From contig CP108521.1 in assembly GCA_035999765.1 (NCBI GenBank), forward strand, positions 10,168,001-10,232,000: a DNA stretch of 64,000 nucleotides, given 5' to 3'. The notes below the pieces were generated by a model. That model worked only from the letters and a program-made list of their open reading frames with translations. It ran no database searches and was not told the origin of the DNA. Source of the stretch: Streptomyces sp. NBC_01231. Lineage in GTDB: Bacteria; Actinomycetota; Actinomycetes; Streptomycetales; Streptomycetaceae. The translations under genes were made by a program, and so were the position numbers. Below are positions 43,450 through 53,598 of this stretch, one piece after another. Each line of letters begins with the position of its first letter. Positions within the stretch are counted from its first letter, which is position 1.

Positions 43450-44691
43450 GTGGCCACTTCCGCAGCGGCCCGGGAAAAGACGTCGGCCCGTACGCGCCGA
43501 CGGCTCGAGGCCGGGCTGCGTTCCCGCCCGCCGAGGTCACCTTGGCGGGCGCGAGCCAAAACCCGTCTCGCCTATCTCGAGGTGCAGTTGAGGCGCGAGC
43601 AGGCCAAGCCGCCCTCGAACGACCGCAAAGCCCTCATCGAGGGAACGGCAGTTCATCTCGGCAAGGCCTGCTCGGCGGCGGACGAGTCGTTCGGCTGGCG
43701 TCGGTTGTGGTCGAGTTCGACCGCACAGGAAGGCGTCTGGTCGAACCTGCGCAGTGCTGAGGTGCTGCTGTTCCAGCTGGCGTCCGACGCGGAGGTCGCG
43801 GGCCGCGCCAGTGAGGTCATGGCGCTGGTCAAACGCCATCTGGACAAGGACGATCCGCAACGGGTCAGCCTCGGCCGGCGGATCAGTCACATCGTCTCCG
43901 GTGAGATGACCCCGGCCGACCGTGAGCTGCTGACCCGGGCCCTGGACAGCGCGTACACCACCCTGGACGCGGAACTGGCCAGGGTGCGGAGCCTGCGCAA
44001 CATCCTGTGGACGGCCACGTTCGTGGTGTTGGCCGGTGTGGCGGGCCTCGCCGTCTACGGCTGGTTCTTCCCTCAGTCGCTCAGTCTGTGCTTCGCGCCC
44101 AAGCTCGGCCCCGTCGATGGCAACGGCATGGACATCGTCTGCCCCAGCAAGGACTACCACAGCAAGTCGCCAAGCCCCGTTCCCAGCGGTTTCGCACAGC
44201 CGAGGGACATCCTCACCGTCGAGATCGCCGGACTGGCCGGTGCGGCGTTCACCGTCATCGCCTCGTTGCGCCGCATCCGGGGCACCAGCGCCCCTTACAT
44301 GCTCCCCCTGGCGTCGGCGGTACTGAAGTTCCCGACCGGCGCCCTGTCCGCCTTCCTCGGGGTACTGCTGATCAGGGGCGCCTTCGTCCCCGGGCTCAGC
44401 GACCTGGACAGCAGAGCGCAGGTCCTCGCCTGGGCCGCGGCCTTCGGAGCCGCGCAGTACCTGGTGACCCGACTGGTGGATGACCGCGCGCAGTTGACGC
44501 TGTCGGAGGTGGGCAGACCCACCGACTCGGTCGTCGATCCGGAGAACGCCGCCGTCATGGAGGGCAGCGTGCAGGAGGAGGCCTCGACGAACGGAACACC
44601 GGCCGCCCGGGACGGCGACGGTGAACGACCCCACGGAATCCCGGTCAAGCAGGCGCCGGTGTCACCACCGGAAGGGCCTGCCGCGCCGTGA
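43450..44691 (+). CDS. Multi-pass membrane protein of unknown function, 413 aa
   Basis: I do not recognise this family. The N-terminal about 180 residues are basic and helical (REKTSARTRRRLEAGLRSR; coiled-coil-like LEVQLRREQ). Transmembrane helices are seen at about residues 186-208 (LWTATFVVLAGVAGLAVYGW), 260-280, 296-322 and 335-352. Between the first two there is an extracytoplasmic-like loop with two Cys (CFAPKLG; VCPSKDY) that could form a disulfide. The C-terminal 60 residues are acidic and disordered. GTG 43450 has AGGGAG 7 nt upstream. It follows the LysM gene closely, so they are probably one operon. Confidence 0.7.
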   Translation: MATSAAAREKTSARTRRRLEAGLRSRPPRSPWRARAKTRLAYLEVQLRREQAKPPSNDRKALIEGTAVHLGKACSAADESFGWRRLWSSSTAQEGVWSNLRSAEVLLFQLASDAEVAGRASEVMALVKRHLDKDDPQRVSLGRRISHIVSGEMTPADRELLTRALDSAYTTLDAELARVRSLRNILWTATFVVLAGVAGLAVYGWFFPQSLSLCFAPKLGPVDGNGMDIVCPSKDYHSKSPSPVPSGFAQPRDILTVEIAGLAGAAFTVIASLRRIRGTSAPYMLPLASAVLKFPTGALSAFLGVLLIRGAFVPGLSDLDSRAQVLAWAAAFGAAQYLVTRLVDDRAQLTLSEVGRPTDSVVDPENAAVMEGSVQEEASTNGTPAARDGDGERPHGIPVKQAPVSPPEGPAAP

Positions 44692-44715
44692 ACCGGGCCG
44701 CGCGGCCGACCCGCA

Positions 44716-45744
44716 TCAGCCGGTCAGCGCGGTGAGGTGAGCCGTTCGTGACTCCCGCGTCTGACCCTGCACCAACAGGAACAGCGCCTCCCGGGCCAGG
44801 CGTTGGGCCCGGTGCGTCAGCAGCATCGAGCGGCCTCCCGCGCTCACCACGGCTGCCGTGGTGGCCGCCTGCAACACCTCGTACGCCTGCGTCTTGAGCG
44901 CGAGGCGTTCCGTGACGCGCTCATGGGGCGCCGTATCGGCGGCCAGGGCGTAGGCGCGCCCCCGCACCTCGCTCAGTCGGGCACGCAGGGGGATCGCCGT
45001 CTCCTCGTCCAAGAGGGGCAGGGCCGCCTCCGCGACGCCGAAGACCGCCGGGTTCGCGTTCACCGTCTTGAGTCGGTCCGCCGCCGCCCAGCGGTCGTAC
45101 GGGGTGCGCAGGGCCACCGCCTCCTCCGGCAGCCACAGGCCGTCCAGCTCCAGCGACACCGTGCGGGACGCGGTGAGGGCCGCCAGACGCATCGGCTCCG
45201 ATGCCCGCAGGCCCGGCTGCTCCCTCGCCTCCGTGAAGGCGAACAGGGCCTCGTCCGTGTCGGTCACCCCGGCGAGCAGCATGACGTCGTTCAGACCCCA
45301 CCCCGTGTACCAGGGCACCGAACCGTCGAACCGCCAGCCGCCCCGGTCCCGGGTGACCCGGACGGGCGTGCGCGGGTAGGCCCGCAGGTGCGCGTAGGCC
45401 ACCCCGGACAGCAGCTCGCCGCTCGCCAGCCGGGCCAGCAGGCGCTCGCGCACCGGCCCCTCGCTGTTCGCGAGCGTCAGGAGCGGCGTGTGGTGCTGCG
45501 TCTGCACGAACCAGGTCGAGCAGCACGCCCCGGCCAATATCTCCGCCGTTTCGCGTACCACCGCGCCGGGCGCCGCGGCCCCGCCGTACTCCCGCGGCGC
45601 GTTCAGGCCGAGCAGGCCCGAACGCCTGATCTCCGCGAGATGGCTTTCGGGCACCTGAGTCCGGTCGACCTGTTCGGCGTGCGGGGCGAGGAGGTCGTCC
45701 GCGAGACGGCGGGCTCGGGCGACGAGGGGGTGCGGTGCGGTCAT
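44716..45744 (-). CDS. Acyl-CoA dehydrogenase family protein, 342 aa
   Basis: Short acyl-CoA-dehydrogenase-fold flavoprotein. RRSGLLGLNAPREYGGAAAP is the N-terminal helical-domain block, CCSTWFVQTQHHTPLLTLAN and VAYAHLRAYPRTPVRVTRD cover the flavin-facing part. It lacks about 40 residues and the catalytic-base region of standard members, so it may be a flavin-dependent monooxygenase or hydroxylase relative. ATG 45744 has only a weak GGAAAGA. It is divergent from the DGPF/ECF pair by 99 bp. Substrate unknown. Confidence 0.75.
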   Translation of the reverse strand: MTAPHPLVARARRLADDLLAPHAEQVDRTQVPESHLAEIRRSGLLGLNAPREYGGAAAPGAVVRETAEILAGACCSTWFVQTQHHTPLLTLANSEGPVRERLLARLASGELLSGVAYAHLRAYPRTPVRVTRDRGGWRFDGSVPWYTGWGLNDVMLLAGVTDTDEALFAFTEAREQPGLRASEPMRLAALTASRTVSLELDGLWLPEEAVALRTPYDRWAAADRLKTVNANPAVFGVAEAALPLLDEETAIPLRARLSEVRGRAYALAADTAPHERVTERLALKTQAYEVLQAATTAAVVSAGGRSMLLTHRAQRLAREALFLLVQGQTRESRTAHLTALTG

Positions 45745-45843
45745 GGACAAGATTCTTTCCGGTTTCGCGGTGTGGGGTGTCGATCCGGGGGACTGCCGTT
45801 CGTGTAGGAGGTGAGAGAACGGCACGAAGCCAAGGAGGACGTC

Positions 45844-46194
45844 ATGAAGCACTATCTGCTCAGCGTGGTCCAGCCGGCCGGCGGTGAGCCGCCCCCGCCC
45901 GACGAGCTGTCCGAGATCATGCGCCGCGTTCAGGCGCACAACGACGAGCTGCGCGCCGCCGGGGCCTGGGTCTTCGCCGGCGGGCTGCACGGACCGGAGA
46001 CGGCCACGATGCTGCGGCCGAAGGACGGCGACGTGCTCGTCACCGACGGGCCGTACGCCGAGGGCAAGGAGTACCTCGGCGGCCTGTGCCTGATCAGGGC
46101 CGCCGACCTGGACGAGGCCCTGGAATGGGGCAGGAAGGCCGCCCTGGCCACCACCCTTCCCATCGAGGTGCGTCCCTTCGTGGACACGCACTGA
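45844..46194 (+). CDS. YCII/DGPF domain protein, ECF42 partner, 116 aa
   Basis: Small ferredoxin-like-fold protein with the YCII-related DGPF motif, here TDGPYAEGKEYLGG at about residues 61-74. Such proteins are encoded with ECF42-type sigma factors across actinobacteria and are their likely targets or modulators. ATG 45844 has AAGGAGG at good spacing, so the in-frame ATG 33 bp upstream is not used. It ends 3 bp before the sigma gene, in one operon. Confidence 0.87.
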   Translation: MKHYLLSVVQPAGGEPPPPDELSEIMRRVQAHNDELRAAGAWVFAGGLHGPETATMLRPKDGDVLVTDGPYAEGKEYLGGLCLIRAADLDEALEWGRKAALATTLPIEVRPFVDTH

Positions 46195-46197
46195 CCG

Positions 46198-47394
46198 ATG
46201 CCGGACACCACCGACGTCGAGGCCGTCTTCCGCGCGGAGTACGGCCGTGCCGTCGCCGTCCTCGTCCGCTTCCTCGGCGACATCGACCTCGCCGAGGAAG
46301 CCGTCCAGGACGCGTTCACCACGGCCGTACGACGCTGGCCGGAGACCGGCGTGCCGCCCAGCCCGGCCGGGTGGATCATCACGACGGCCCGGCACCGGGC
46401 CGTCGACCGGCTGCGCCGCGAGTCCACCCGGGACGCCCGGCAGGCGGAGGCAGCCCGCTTGTACGCTCCCGACCCGCCCGCGCAGGAGGGCCCCGTGCGC
46501 GACGACCGGCTCCGCCTGATCTTCACCTGCTGCCACCCCGCGCTCGCACCGCAGGCGCGGGTCGCACTGACCCTGCGACTCCTCGGCGGACTCACCACCG
46601 CCCAGATCGCCCGCGCCTTCCTCGTCCCCGAGCCGACCATGGCCCAGCGCCTGGTCCGCGCCAAGGCGAAGATCCGGGACGCCCGGATCCCGTACCGCGT
46701 GCCGCGCGACGCCGACCTTCCCGACCGGCTGAAGGGCGTGCTGGCCGTCGTCTACCTCATCTTCAACGAGGGGTACGGCGGCGACGCCGAGTTGTGCGCG
46801 GAAGCCGTACGGCTCGGCCGTCTCCTCGGTGAGCTGATGCCCGACGAGCCGGAGGCGATCGGCCTGCTGGCGTTGATGCTCCTCATCGAGTCCCGCCGCC
46901 GCGCACGCGAGGACGTCGACGGCGCGCTCGTCCCGCTGCCGGAGCAGGACCGGGGCCGGTGGCAGCGGGACCTGGTCTCCGAGGGACAGGAACTGGTGCG
47001 CCGCTGCCTGCGCCGGAACCACCCCGGGCCCTACCAGATCCAGGCCGCCATCCAGGCCGTCCACAGCGACGCCCCGAGCGCCGATGCCACCGACTGGGGA
47101 CAGATCCTTCAGCTCTACGACCAGCTGCACGCCCTCACCCCCAGCCCGGTCGTGGCCCTGAACCGGGCGGTCGCCGTAGCCGAGGCAGAGGGCCCGGGGG
47201 CGGCCCTCGACCTCGTGGACGCGCTGGACCTGGGCGGCTACCACGTCTTCCACGCCGTCCGCGCCGACCTGCTGCGCCGCCTGGGCCGGGACACGGAGGC
47301 CGCGGAGGCCTACGAGACGGCGGTCCGGCTGGCCGGCAACCCGGCGGAACGCGCGTATCTCGAACGCCGGCGCCGGGAACTCGCGCGACCGTGA
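46198..47394 (+). CDS. ECF42-type RNA polymerase sigma factor with C-terminal TPR-like domain, 398 aa
   Basis: Extracytoplasmic-function sigma factor. Region 2 is at about residues 8-75 ([20 protein letters not shown]) and region 4 at about 105-165 ([20 protein letters not shown]). The long C-terminal part (about 170-398) has the ECF42 [20 protein letters not shown] and [15 protein letters not shown] repeats, a TPR-like extension that probably senses or controls activity in place of an anti-sigma factor. No anti-sigma gene is adjacent. Coupled to the DGPF gene upstream. Confidence 0.92.
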   Translation: MPDTTDVEAVFRAEYGRAVAVLVRFLGDIDLAEEAVQDAFTTAVRRWPETGVPPSPAGWIITTARHRAVDRLRRESTRDARQAEAARLYAPDPPAQEGPVRDDRLRLIFTCCHPALAPQARVALTLRLLGGLTTAQIARAFLVPEPTMAQRLVRAKAKIRDARIPYRVPRDADLPDRLKGVLAVVYLIFNEGYGGDAELCAEAVRLGRLLGELMPDEPEAIGLLALMLLIESRRRAREDVDGALVPLPEQDRGRWQRDLVSEGQELVRRCLRRNHPGPYQIQAAIQAVHSDAPSADATDWGQILQLYDQLHALTPSPVVALNRAVAVAEAEGPGAALDLVDALDLGGYHVFHAVRADLLRRLGRDTEAAEAYETAVRLAGNPAERAYLERRRRELARP

Positions 47395-47525
47395 CACACG
47401 ACTCAGGGAATCCGGGTCCCCCGTGGTCGGAATTTATTTGGGCACATGAAAGGTTGGCATATACACCTGACAGTCGAGACCCGGACTCCGCCGGCCGAAA
47501 GGCCCGCGAACCCCAGCGAGGCACC

Positions 47526-48848
47526 GTGAACCACCCCACCCCCGAGCAGCCCGCCGACATCGTGGCCCGGCTGCGCGCCACTTTCCGCACCGGCCGCACC
47601 AAGCCCGTCGCCTGGCGTACCGAGCAGCTGAGCCGCCTGCGCGCGATGCTCACCGAGAACGGCGCCGACCTCGCCGCGGCCCTCCACGCCGACCTGGGCA
47701 AGAGCACCACCGAGGCGTACCGCACCGAGATCGACTTCACCGTCCGCGAGATCGACCACACCCTCGACCACCTCACCGACTGGCTGCGCCCCGAGTCCGC
47801 CCCGGTCCCGGCATTCCTCGGTGACGACGCCAGCGCCTGGACGCGGTACGACCCCCTGGGCGTGGTCCTCGTCATCGCGCCCTGGAACTACCCGGCCCAG
47901 CTTCTGCTCGCCCCCGTGGTCGGCGCCCTCGCCGCGGGCAACGCCGTGGTCGCCAAGCCGAGCGAGCTGGCGCCCGCCACCTCCGCCGCGCTGGCCCGGC
48001 TGCTGCCCGCCTACCTGGACACCGACGCGGTCGCCGTCGTCGAGGGCGGCATCCCCGAGACCACGGCCCTGCTGGCCGAGCGCTTCGACCACATCTTCTA
48101 CACCGGCAACGGCACCGTCGGCCGCATCGTGATGCGCGCCGCCGCCGAGCACCTCACACCGGTCGCCCTGGAGCTGGGCGGCAAGTCCCCGGCGTTCGTC
48201 GACCGTGACACCGACCTCGACGTGGTCGCCGACCGGCTGGTCCGCGGGAAGTTCCTCAACGCCGGACAGACCTGTGTCGCCCCCGACTACGTCCTGACCG
48301 ACCCGGAGACCGCCGCCGCGCTGGAGCCGGCTCTGGTCCGCGCCGTCGAGTCCCTGTACGGCGCCGACCCGGCGGCCTCCGGCGAGTACGGCCGTATCGT
48401 CAACGAACGCCACTTCGACCGGCTGGCCGGACTGCTCGACTCGGGCCGGGTGGTGGTGGGTGGAGACAACGACCGTACGGTCAAGTACATCGCGCCCACC
48501 GTCCTCGCCGACGTCGACCCCGAGGCGCCCGTCATGCGCGAGGAGATCTTCGGCCCGATCCTGCCGATCGTCACCGTCGCCGGCCTGTCCGAGGCGATCG
48601 ACTTCATCACCGACCGCGACAAGCCACTCGCCCTGTACGTCTTCACCGAGGCCGAGGAGACGCGGCGCCGGATCGCCGACGAGACCTCCTCGGGCGGCCT
48701 CGGCTACGGCCTTCCGCTGGCCCATCTCACCGTCTCCGACCTGCCGTTCGGCGGGGTGGGGGAGAGCGGCATGGGCAGCTACCACGGGCGCTACTCCATC
48801 GAGACGTTCAGCCACCGCAAGGCGGTACTGGAGAAGCCGCTGAGCTGA
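47526..48848 (+). CDS. NAD(P)-dependent aldehyde dehydrogenase, 440 aa
   Basis: Class 3-like aldehyde dehydrogenase, oxidising fatty or aromatic aldehydes. Cofactor loop: [15 protein letters not shown]. Glu base: [10 protein letters not shown] (about residue 211). Nucleophile: Cys in [13 protein letters not shown] (about residue 246). [10 protein letters not shown] follows. The short length and missing N-terminal arm are normal for class 3. GTG 47526 is supported by GCGAGG 5 nt upstream; 131 bp separates it from the sigma gene, so it may have its own promoter. Confidence 0.9.
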   Translation: MNHPTPEQPADIVARLRATFRTGRTKPVAWRTEQLSRLRAMLTENGADLAAALHADLGKSTTEAYRTEIDFTVREIDHTLDHLTDWLRPESAPVPAFLGDDASAWTRYDPLGVVLVIAPWNYPAQLLLAPVVGALAAGNAVVAKPSELAPATSAALARLLPAYLDTDAVAVVEGGIPETTALLAERFDHIFYTGNGTVGRIVMRAAAEHLTPVALELGGKSPAFVDRDTDLDVVADRLVRGKFLNAGQTCVAPDYVLTDPETAAALEPALVRAVESLYGADPAASGEYGRIVNERHFDRLAGLLDSGRVVVGGDNDRTVKYIAPTVLADVDPEAPVMREEIFGPILPIVTVAGLSEAIDFITDRDKPLALYVFTEAEETRRRIADETSSGGLGYGLPLAHLTVSDLPFGGVGESGMGSYHGRYSIETFSHRKAVLEKPLS

Positions 48849-48983
48849 GCCGCCGGGCCACACGGACAGCCGCGGCCTGCACGCCATCGTCATCAAGGGC
48901 ACGCCGCGGCGCCCTGAGCGGGGGAGGGCAAGGCATGCGTAAACCTGTACGGCGGTAGGACGGGTGTGTGCCAGAATCCGCCG

Positions 48984-49889
48984 ATGACCTCCGAAGTGAT
49001 CACCGTGGACGCCGCGGGCACCTGGCAACTCGGTGACCTCACCGTCAACCGCCTCGGTTTCGGCGCGATGCGGTTGACGGGCAGCGCCGCCTTCCACCTG
49101 GGGGCGCCGAGCGACCGGGAGCGGTCGATCTCCGTGCTGCGCAAGGCGGTCGAACTCGGTGTGAACCACATCGACACGGCCGCCTTCTACTTCTCCGCAC
49201 TGCGCTCGGCCAACGAGATCATCAACAGCGCGCTGTCGCCGTACGCCGACGACCTGGTCGTCGTCACCAAGGTCGGCCCGTTCCGGAACTACTCGGGGGA
49301 GTGGGGTACTTCGGCCCGGCCCGAGGACCTGCGCGGCCATGTCGAGGAGAACCTGCGCCAGCTCGGACGCGACCACCTGGATGTCGTCAACCTCCGCCGT
49401 ATGCGGCAGGAGTCCATCGCCGAGCACTTCGGCGCCCTGGCCGAACTGCGCGAGGAGGGCCTGATCAGGCACCTCGGCATCTCCGACGTCGAGCCCCGGC
49501 ACCTCGCCGAGGCGCAGGCCATCGCCCCCGTGGTGTGTGTGCAGAACCGGTTCGCCCTCGACTCGTACGACCCGGCCACCGACGAACTCCTGCGGATCTG
49601 CGGCGAACAGGGCATCGCCTTCGTGCCGTTCTACGCCATATCAGGCGACCGCGGACCCCAGCGGGCCGCCACCACCCACGACGACGCGGTCCTCGCCGTC
49701 GCGCGGGCCCACGACGCGACACCCACCCAGGTCCGGCTCGCCTGGACCCTGCGACAGGGCCCGCACGTCCTGACCATCCCGGGCACCGGCAACCCCGACC
49801 ACGTCGTGGAGAACGTGGCCGCGGGCGCCCTCCGTCTCACCGACGAGGAGACGGCCACGCTCGACGTGCTGCACCAGAAGGGCAGTTGA
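48984..49889 (+). CDS. Aldo/keto reductase, 301 aa
   Basis: (beta/alpha)8 oxidoreductase using NADPH. The catalytic Asp and Tyr are in NHIDTAAFYFS and the Lys in VVVTKVGPF. The His seen in classical members is replaced (DVVNLRRMRQ), as in many related actinobacterial enzymes. ATG 48984 is used over the in-frame ATG 18 nt before it. IPGTGNPDHVVENVAAGA is the cofactor-binding end. The substrate is unknown. Confidence 0.87.
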   Translation: MTSEVITVDAAGTWQLGDLTVNRLGFGAMRLTGSAAFHLGAPSDRERSISVLRKAVELGVNHIDTAAFYFSALRSANEIINSALSPYADDLVVVTKVGPFRNYSGEWGTSARPEDLRGHVEENLRQLGRDHLDVVNLRRMRQESIAEHFGALAELREEGLIRHLGISDVEPRHLAEAQAIAPVVCVQNRFALDSYDPATDELLRICGEQGIAFVPFYAISGDRGPQRAATTHDDAVLAVARAHDATPTQVRLAWTLRQGPHVLTIPGTGNPDHVVENVAAGALRLTDEETATLDVLHQKGS

Positions 49890-49972
49890 GACGGGGGTTT
49901 GCCGAACACCCCCTCACACCCCACGTATTCCGCGAAGTTCCCGCATCCGCTCACGGAAAGAGAACCCGAGGC

Positions 49973-50641
49973 ATGGCCGTCATCCACCGCACCACCCTCA
50001 AGCCGACCAAGCTCGACCTGCTGACCGCGTGGCTGCCCACCCGGCCCTGGTACGCCGGTGGGCCGGGCGAACCCCGGCTGTCCAAGGCGGGCGGCTTCCG
50101 ACTGGACGATCCGCAGGGCGAGGTCGGCATCGAGTTCATGGTGGCCACCGACACCTCCGGCACCCACCCGGTCGCCCACCTGGTACCGCTCACCTACCGA
50201 GGCGCCCCGCTCCAAGGGGCGGAGCACGCCCTCGTCGGCACGATGGAGCACGGCGTGCTGGGGCCCCGCTGGGCCTACGACGGCTGCCACGACCCGGTGC
50301 TGGTCGCCCAGTTGCTCGCTTTGGTCGAGGGCAGCGCCGAGGCCCAGGCCCAGAGCGTCAGTGACACCCCGGCCCCGGACGTCACCCGATCCTGCACGCA
50401 GGAGGGTCCGCTGCCGTCCACCGCCCTCACCGTCGCCGACGACGAAGAGGGCACCGAGCTGTCGCTCCCGCAGGGCGCCATCCTCCGTCTGCACCGGGTC
50501 CTGCGGCCCGCTCCGGACGGCGAGCTCTCCCTCCCGCCGGGCGCGATCGGCCATGTCGCCGGTGCGTGGCGCACACTGGACGACGCCAGGATCCAGTCGC
50601 TGTTCGCCTTTCTATACCCTGCCTCGGCGACCGGGGCCTAG
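49973..50641 (+). CDS. Maltokinase N-cap-like domain protein, 222 aa
   Basis: Soluble protein like the N-terminal cap domain of mycobacterial-type maltokinase, often labelled as 1,4-alpha-glucan branching-related in Streptomyces. Blocks: LKPTKLDLLTAWLPTRPWYAGG, VGIEFMVATD, GAEHALVGTMEHGVLGPRWAY and DPVLVAQLLALVEG (the first shown in part). No kinase domain follows, so it is a stand-alone cap with unknown role. The start ATG 49973 is closely preceded by GAGGC. A 7-bp hairpin separates it from the convergent hydrolase gene. Confidence 0.75.
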   Translation: MAVIHRTTLKPTKLDLLTAWLPTRPWYAGGPGEPRLSKAGGFRLDDPQGEVGIEFMVATDTSGTHPVAHLVPLTYRGAPLQGAEHALVGTMEHGVLGPRWAYDGCHDPVLVAQLLALVEGSAEAQAQSVSDTPAPDVTRSCTQEGPLPSTALTVADDEEGTELSLPQGAILRLHRVLRPAPDGELSLPPGAIGHVAGAWRTLDDARIQSLFAFLYPASATGA

Positions 50642-50645
50642 TTCT

Positions 50646-50662
50646 CCTGTCCGACGGACAGG
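50646..50662. terminator. Short hairpin between convergent genes
   Basis: CCTGTCC-GAC-GGACAGG, 7-bp perfect arms, in the 34-bp gap between stops. Confidence 0.5.
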
Positions 50663-50675
50663 CCCTACAGGCGGC

Positions 50676-51383
50676 TCACCCCAGCTGTTCGTGCAGGAAG
50701 GGCACCGTGCTCTCCCAGGCGCGGGCGGCCGACTCCGCGTGATGGACCGGCCGGCCGTCGTTGAAGAAGGCGTGGTCGGCCGGATAGCGGCGGATGTCCG
50801 GGGCGATGCCCGACTGCTCCCGAACGGCGTCGGCCAGCCGGTCGACGGTCTCGGCGGGGATGCTCTGGTCGAGTTCGCCGAAGTGTCCGAGGACCTTGGC
50901 CTTGAGCCCCGAGAAGTCCGGCATCTCGCCCTGGATGACGCCGTAGAACGGCACGGCGGCGCTCACGCGCGGGTCCGCCGCCGCCAGGTACAGCACGAAG
51001 CCGCCGCCCATGCAGAAGCCCACCGCGCCGACCGTGTCCGAGGTGACCTCGGGCAGGGACAGCAGATGGTCGACGGCCCCGGAGAGCAGTTCGACCCCGC
51101 GCGGGACCGGGAGGGCCTGCATCATCCGCAGGGCCTCCTGGCTCTCGTGCGCCACGTTGCCGCCGTAGAGGTCGGGGGCGAGAGCGACGAAACCCTCCCG
51201 GGCGAGCCGGTCGGCGACGTCAGCGATGTGGTCGGTCAGGCCCCACCACTCCTGGATCACGATGACGCCGGGTCCGCGCCCGGACGGGGGCAGCGCGAGA
51301 TAGCCGTGCGCGGTGGTCCCGCCGCTGGGAAAGGTGACGTTCTGGCGGGCGGGGGCACCGGTCGACTTCGGCAGTTCGGTCAT
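50676..51383 (-). CDS. Dienelactone hydrolase family protein, 235 aa
   Basis: Alpha/beta hydrolase with a Cys nucleophile (GFCMGGGFVL, about residue 127), Asp in HFGELDQSIP and His in YPADHAFFND. VIVIQEWWGLTDHIADVADR is typical of the DLH family. Likely hydrolyses a lactone or ester. AGGAG stands 8 nt before ATG 51383. Monocistronic; divergent from the VOC gene. Confidence 0.88.
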   Translation of the reverse strand: MTELPKSTGAPARQNVTFPSGGTTAHGYLALPPSGRGPGVIVIQEWWGLTDHIADVADRLAREGFVALAPDLYGGNVAHESQEALRMMQALPVPRGVELLSGAVDHLLSLPEVTSDTVGAVGFCMGGGFVLYLAAADPRVSAAVPFYGVIQGEMPDFSGLKAKVLGHFGELDQSIPAETVDRLADAVREQSGIAPDIRRYPADHAFFNDGRPVHHAESAARAWESTVPFLHEQLG

Positions 51384-51569
51384 GACGCTCGACTCCTGTG
51401 CGGCAGTGCGGGTGGGGGCACCGGGGCGGTTTCCCCCGGTGTGATCACCAGCCTGCCACGCCCGGGACGGCCCTCTCGGGGCACCCCCGTTCTCCCTGTC
51501 CGGACCGACTGGCGCCCGCGAAGTTTTACGTATAACCTCTCCCGTCATCACCTGCTCCGAAAGGTCCCG

Positions 51570-51965
51570 ATGAGACGCGTCGCCCTGGTCACCCTCGTTG
51601 TCGACGACTACGACGAGGCGCTCCGCTTCTACACCGAGGCGCTCGGCTTCCGTCTCGTCGAGGACACCCCGCGTCCGGACGGCTCCCGTTGGGTGGTCGT
51701 CCGGCCGGGCCCTCACCAGGACGCCACCGATCTGCTGCTCGCCCGCGCCAAGGACGAGAGCCAGCGGGCCCGCGTCGGGGACCAGACCGGCGGACGGGTC
51801 GGCTTCTTCCTGCACACCGACGACTTCGCCCGCGACCACGCCCGGATGCTCGCCGCGGGCGTGACCTTCCTGGAGGAGCCCCGTCACGAGCCGTACGGCT
51901 CGGTCGCCGTCTTCCAGGACCTGTACGGAAACCGCTGGGACCTGCTGCAACCCACCACCGGCTGA
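51570..51965 (+). CDS. VOC (glyoxalase/dioxygenase-fold) protein, 131 aa
   Basis: Two beta-alpha-beta-beta-beta modules: residues 4-60 ([20 protein letters not shown]) and 73-130 (GFFLHTDDF...[18 protein letters not shown]). The late Glu/His metal pattern is incomplete; E in [10 protein letters not shown] is present. Likely binds or converts a small electrophile. GAAAGG precedes ATG 51570. The adenosine deaminase gene follows 28 bp on. Confidence 0.87.
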   Translation: MRRVALVTLVVDDYDEALRFYTEALGFRLVEDTPRPDGSRWVVVRPGPHQDATDLLLARAKDESQRARVGDQTGGRVGFFLHTDDFARDHARMLAAGVTFLEEPRHEPYGSVAVFQDLYGNRWDLLQPTTG

Positions 51966-51993
51966 GTCCGACCCGAGAGAGAACACCACGCAC

Positions 51994-53091
51994 ATGACCG
52001 CGCCCCGCATCGACACCGACACCATCCGCCGGCTGCCCAAGGCCGTGCTGCACGACCACCTCGACGGCGGGCTGCGCCCCGCGACCGTGGTGGAGCTCGC
52101 GGACGCGGTCGGTCACACCCTGCCCACCACCGACCCGGACGCCCTCGCCGCCTGGTACGTCGACGCCGCCACTTCGGGTGACCTGGTGCGCTACATAGCC
52201 ACCTTCGAGCACACCCTCGCCGTGCTGCAGACCCGGGAGGGCCTGCTGCGCACGGCCGAGGAGTACGTCCTCGACCTCGCCGCGGACGGCGTCGTCTACG
52301 GGGAGGTGCGCTACGCGCCCGAGCTGATGCTGAAGGGCGGGCTGGCCCTGCCCGAGGTCGTCGAGACCGTGCAGGAAGGCCTGGCGGCGGGCATGGCGAA
52401 GGCGGCTGCCGCGGGGACACCGGTGCGGGTCGGCACCCTGCTGTGCGGGATGCGGATGTTCAACCGCACCAAGGAGACCGCCGACCTGGCCGTGGCCTTC
52501 CGGGACGCCGGTGTCGTCGGTTTCGACATCGCGGGCGCCGAGGACGGGTTCCCGCCCGCCGACCACCTCGCCGCGTTCGAGCACCTGCGGCGCGAGAACG
52601 TCCCGTTCACCATCCACGCCGGCGAGGCACACGGTCTGCCCAGCATCCACCAGGCGCTCCAGGTGTGCGGCGCCCAGCGCATCGGACACGGCGTCCGCAT
52701 CACCGACGACATTCCCGACCTCGCCTCCGGCAAGCTCGGCCGTCTGGCGGGCTGGGTGCGCGATCGTCGCATCGCCCTGGAGTTGTGCCCGACGTCGAAT
52801 CTCCAGACCGGCGCGGCCACCTCGATCGCCGAGCACCCGATCACCCGGCTGAAGGACCTCGGCTTCCGGGTCACCCTCAACACGGACAACCGTCTGGTGT
52901 CGGGCACCACGATGACCCGGGAGATGTCCCTGCTGGTCGAGGAGGCGGGCTGGACGGCCGAGGACCTGCGCACGGTCACGGTGAACGCCCTGAAGAGCGC
53001 GTTCCTCCCGTTCGACGAGCGCACCGCCCTCATCGAGGACGTCGTCCTGCCGGGCTACGCAGCCGCGCTCCGCAGCAGCCCCCTGAGGTAG
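51994..53091 (+). CDS. add: Adenosine deaminase, 365 aa
   Basis: Zinc hydrolase converting (deoxy)adenosine to inosine in purine salvage. The metal and catalytic residues are all seen: His20 and His22 ([12 protein letters not shown]), His208 and Glu211 (HAGEAHG), His232 (RIGHGVR) and Asp298 (TLNTDNR). Length is normal. The 3' end overlaps the convergent DinB gene by 37 bp. Confidence 0.94.
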   Translation: MTAPRIDTDTIRRLPKAVLHDHLDGGLRPATVVELADAVGHTLPTTDPDALAAWYVDAATSGDLVRYIATFEHTLAVLQTREGLLRTAEEYVLDLAADGVVYGEVRYAPELMLKGGLALPEVVETVQEGLAAGMAKAAAAGTPVRVGTLLCGMRMFNRTKETADLAVAFRDAGVVGFDIAGAEDGFPPADHLAAFEHLRRENVPFTIHAGEAHGLPSIHQALQVCGAQRIGHGVRITDDIPDLASGKLGRLAGWVRDRRIALELCPTSNLQTGAATSIAEHPITRLKDLGFRVTLNTDNRLVSGTTMTREMSLLVEEAGWTAEDLRTVTVNALKSAFLPFDERTALIEDVVLPGYAAALRSSPLR

Positions 53092-53582
53092 GCGGCCTGT
53101 CCGACGTGCTGGAGATCGTCGGACAGGACGCTGATCAGGCGCACCGCCAGGGTGACCGGGGGATCCCAGTGCTCGTCCACGACCTGCTCGAAGTCCTTGG
53201 CGGCGAGGGTGCGCAGATAGCCGAGTGTCTGCTCGTGCACGGCGTCGTAGTACCCGGTCAGCAGGTCACCGGTGTTGACCCGCACCTTGGCGACCTTCAC
53301 GGCGCTGTGCCCGTAGCCGGTGTCGCGGCGCGGAAGGTCGAGGCCGAACCGCTTCTCCCAGCCCTGGGCCGCCCAGACCTGGTCGAGCCCGGAGACGCCG
53401 GCCACATGGTCGTCCTGGACCCGGGTGAGATGCCAGATCAGCCAGGCGACGGAGTTGGCGTCGGGCGCGGGGCGGGCGTGGAGGTCGTCGGGACCCAGGT
53501 CCTCGACGGTGGCGTGGACCTCTTCCTGGATGCGGCTGAACGCGTCGATGAGGATGTCCTTGGCATGCATACGGTCCACCAT
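53055..53582 (-). CDS. DinB/DUF664 family protein, 175 aa
   Basis: Four-helix-bundle protein of the DinB/mycothiol-transferase-like superfamily. Metal ligands of the usual His triad fit: [19 protein letters not shown] (His about 51) and [20 protein letters not shown] (His about 161). These proteins often carry out thiol-dependent transfer or detoxification. ATG 53582 or 53570 is possible; both have only a GGTGGA-type site. It lies downstream of the LysR gene, same direction, 16 bp apart. Confidence 0.82.
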   Translation of the reverse strand: MVDRMHAKDILIDAFSRIQEEVHATVEDLGPDDLHARPAPDANSVAWLIWHLTRVQDDHVAGVSGLDQVWAAQGWEKRFGLDLPRRDTGYGHSAVKVAKVRVNTGDLLTGYYDAVHEQTLGYLRTLAAKDFEQVVDEHWDPPVTLAVRLISVLSDDLQHVGQAAYLRGLLRSAAA

Positions 53583-53598
53583 CGCGCATCTTCGTCCG

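Noticed and set aside
44716..47397. 893-codon minus strand ORF
   Set aside because: Only the part from 45744 downwards is the acyl-CoA dehydrogenase-like gene; the rest is antisense to the ECF42 and DGPF genes.
47403..49502. 699-codon minus strand ORF
   Set aside because: Antisense shadow of the aldehyde dehydrogenase and aldo/keto reductase, which have clear catalytic motifs.
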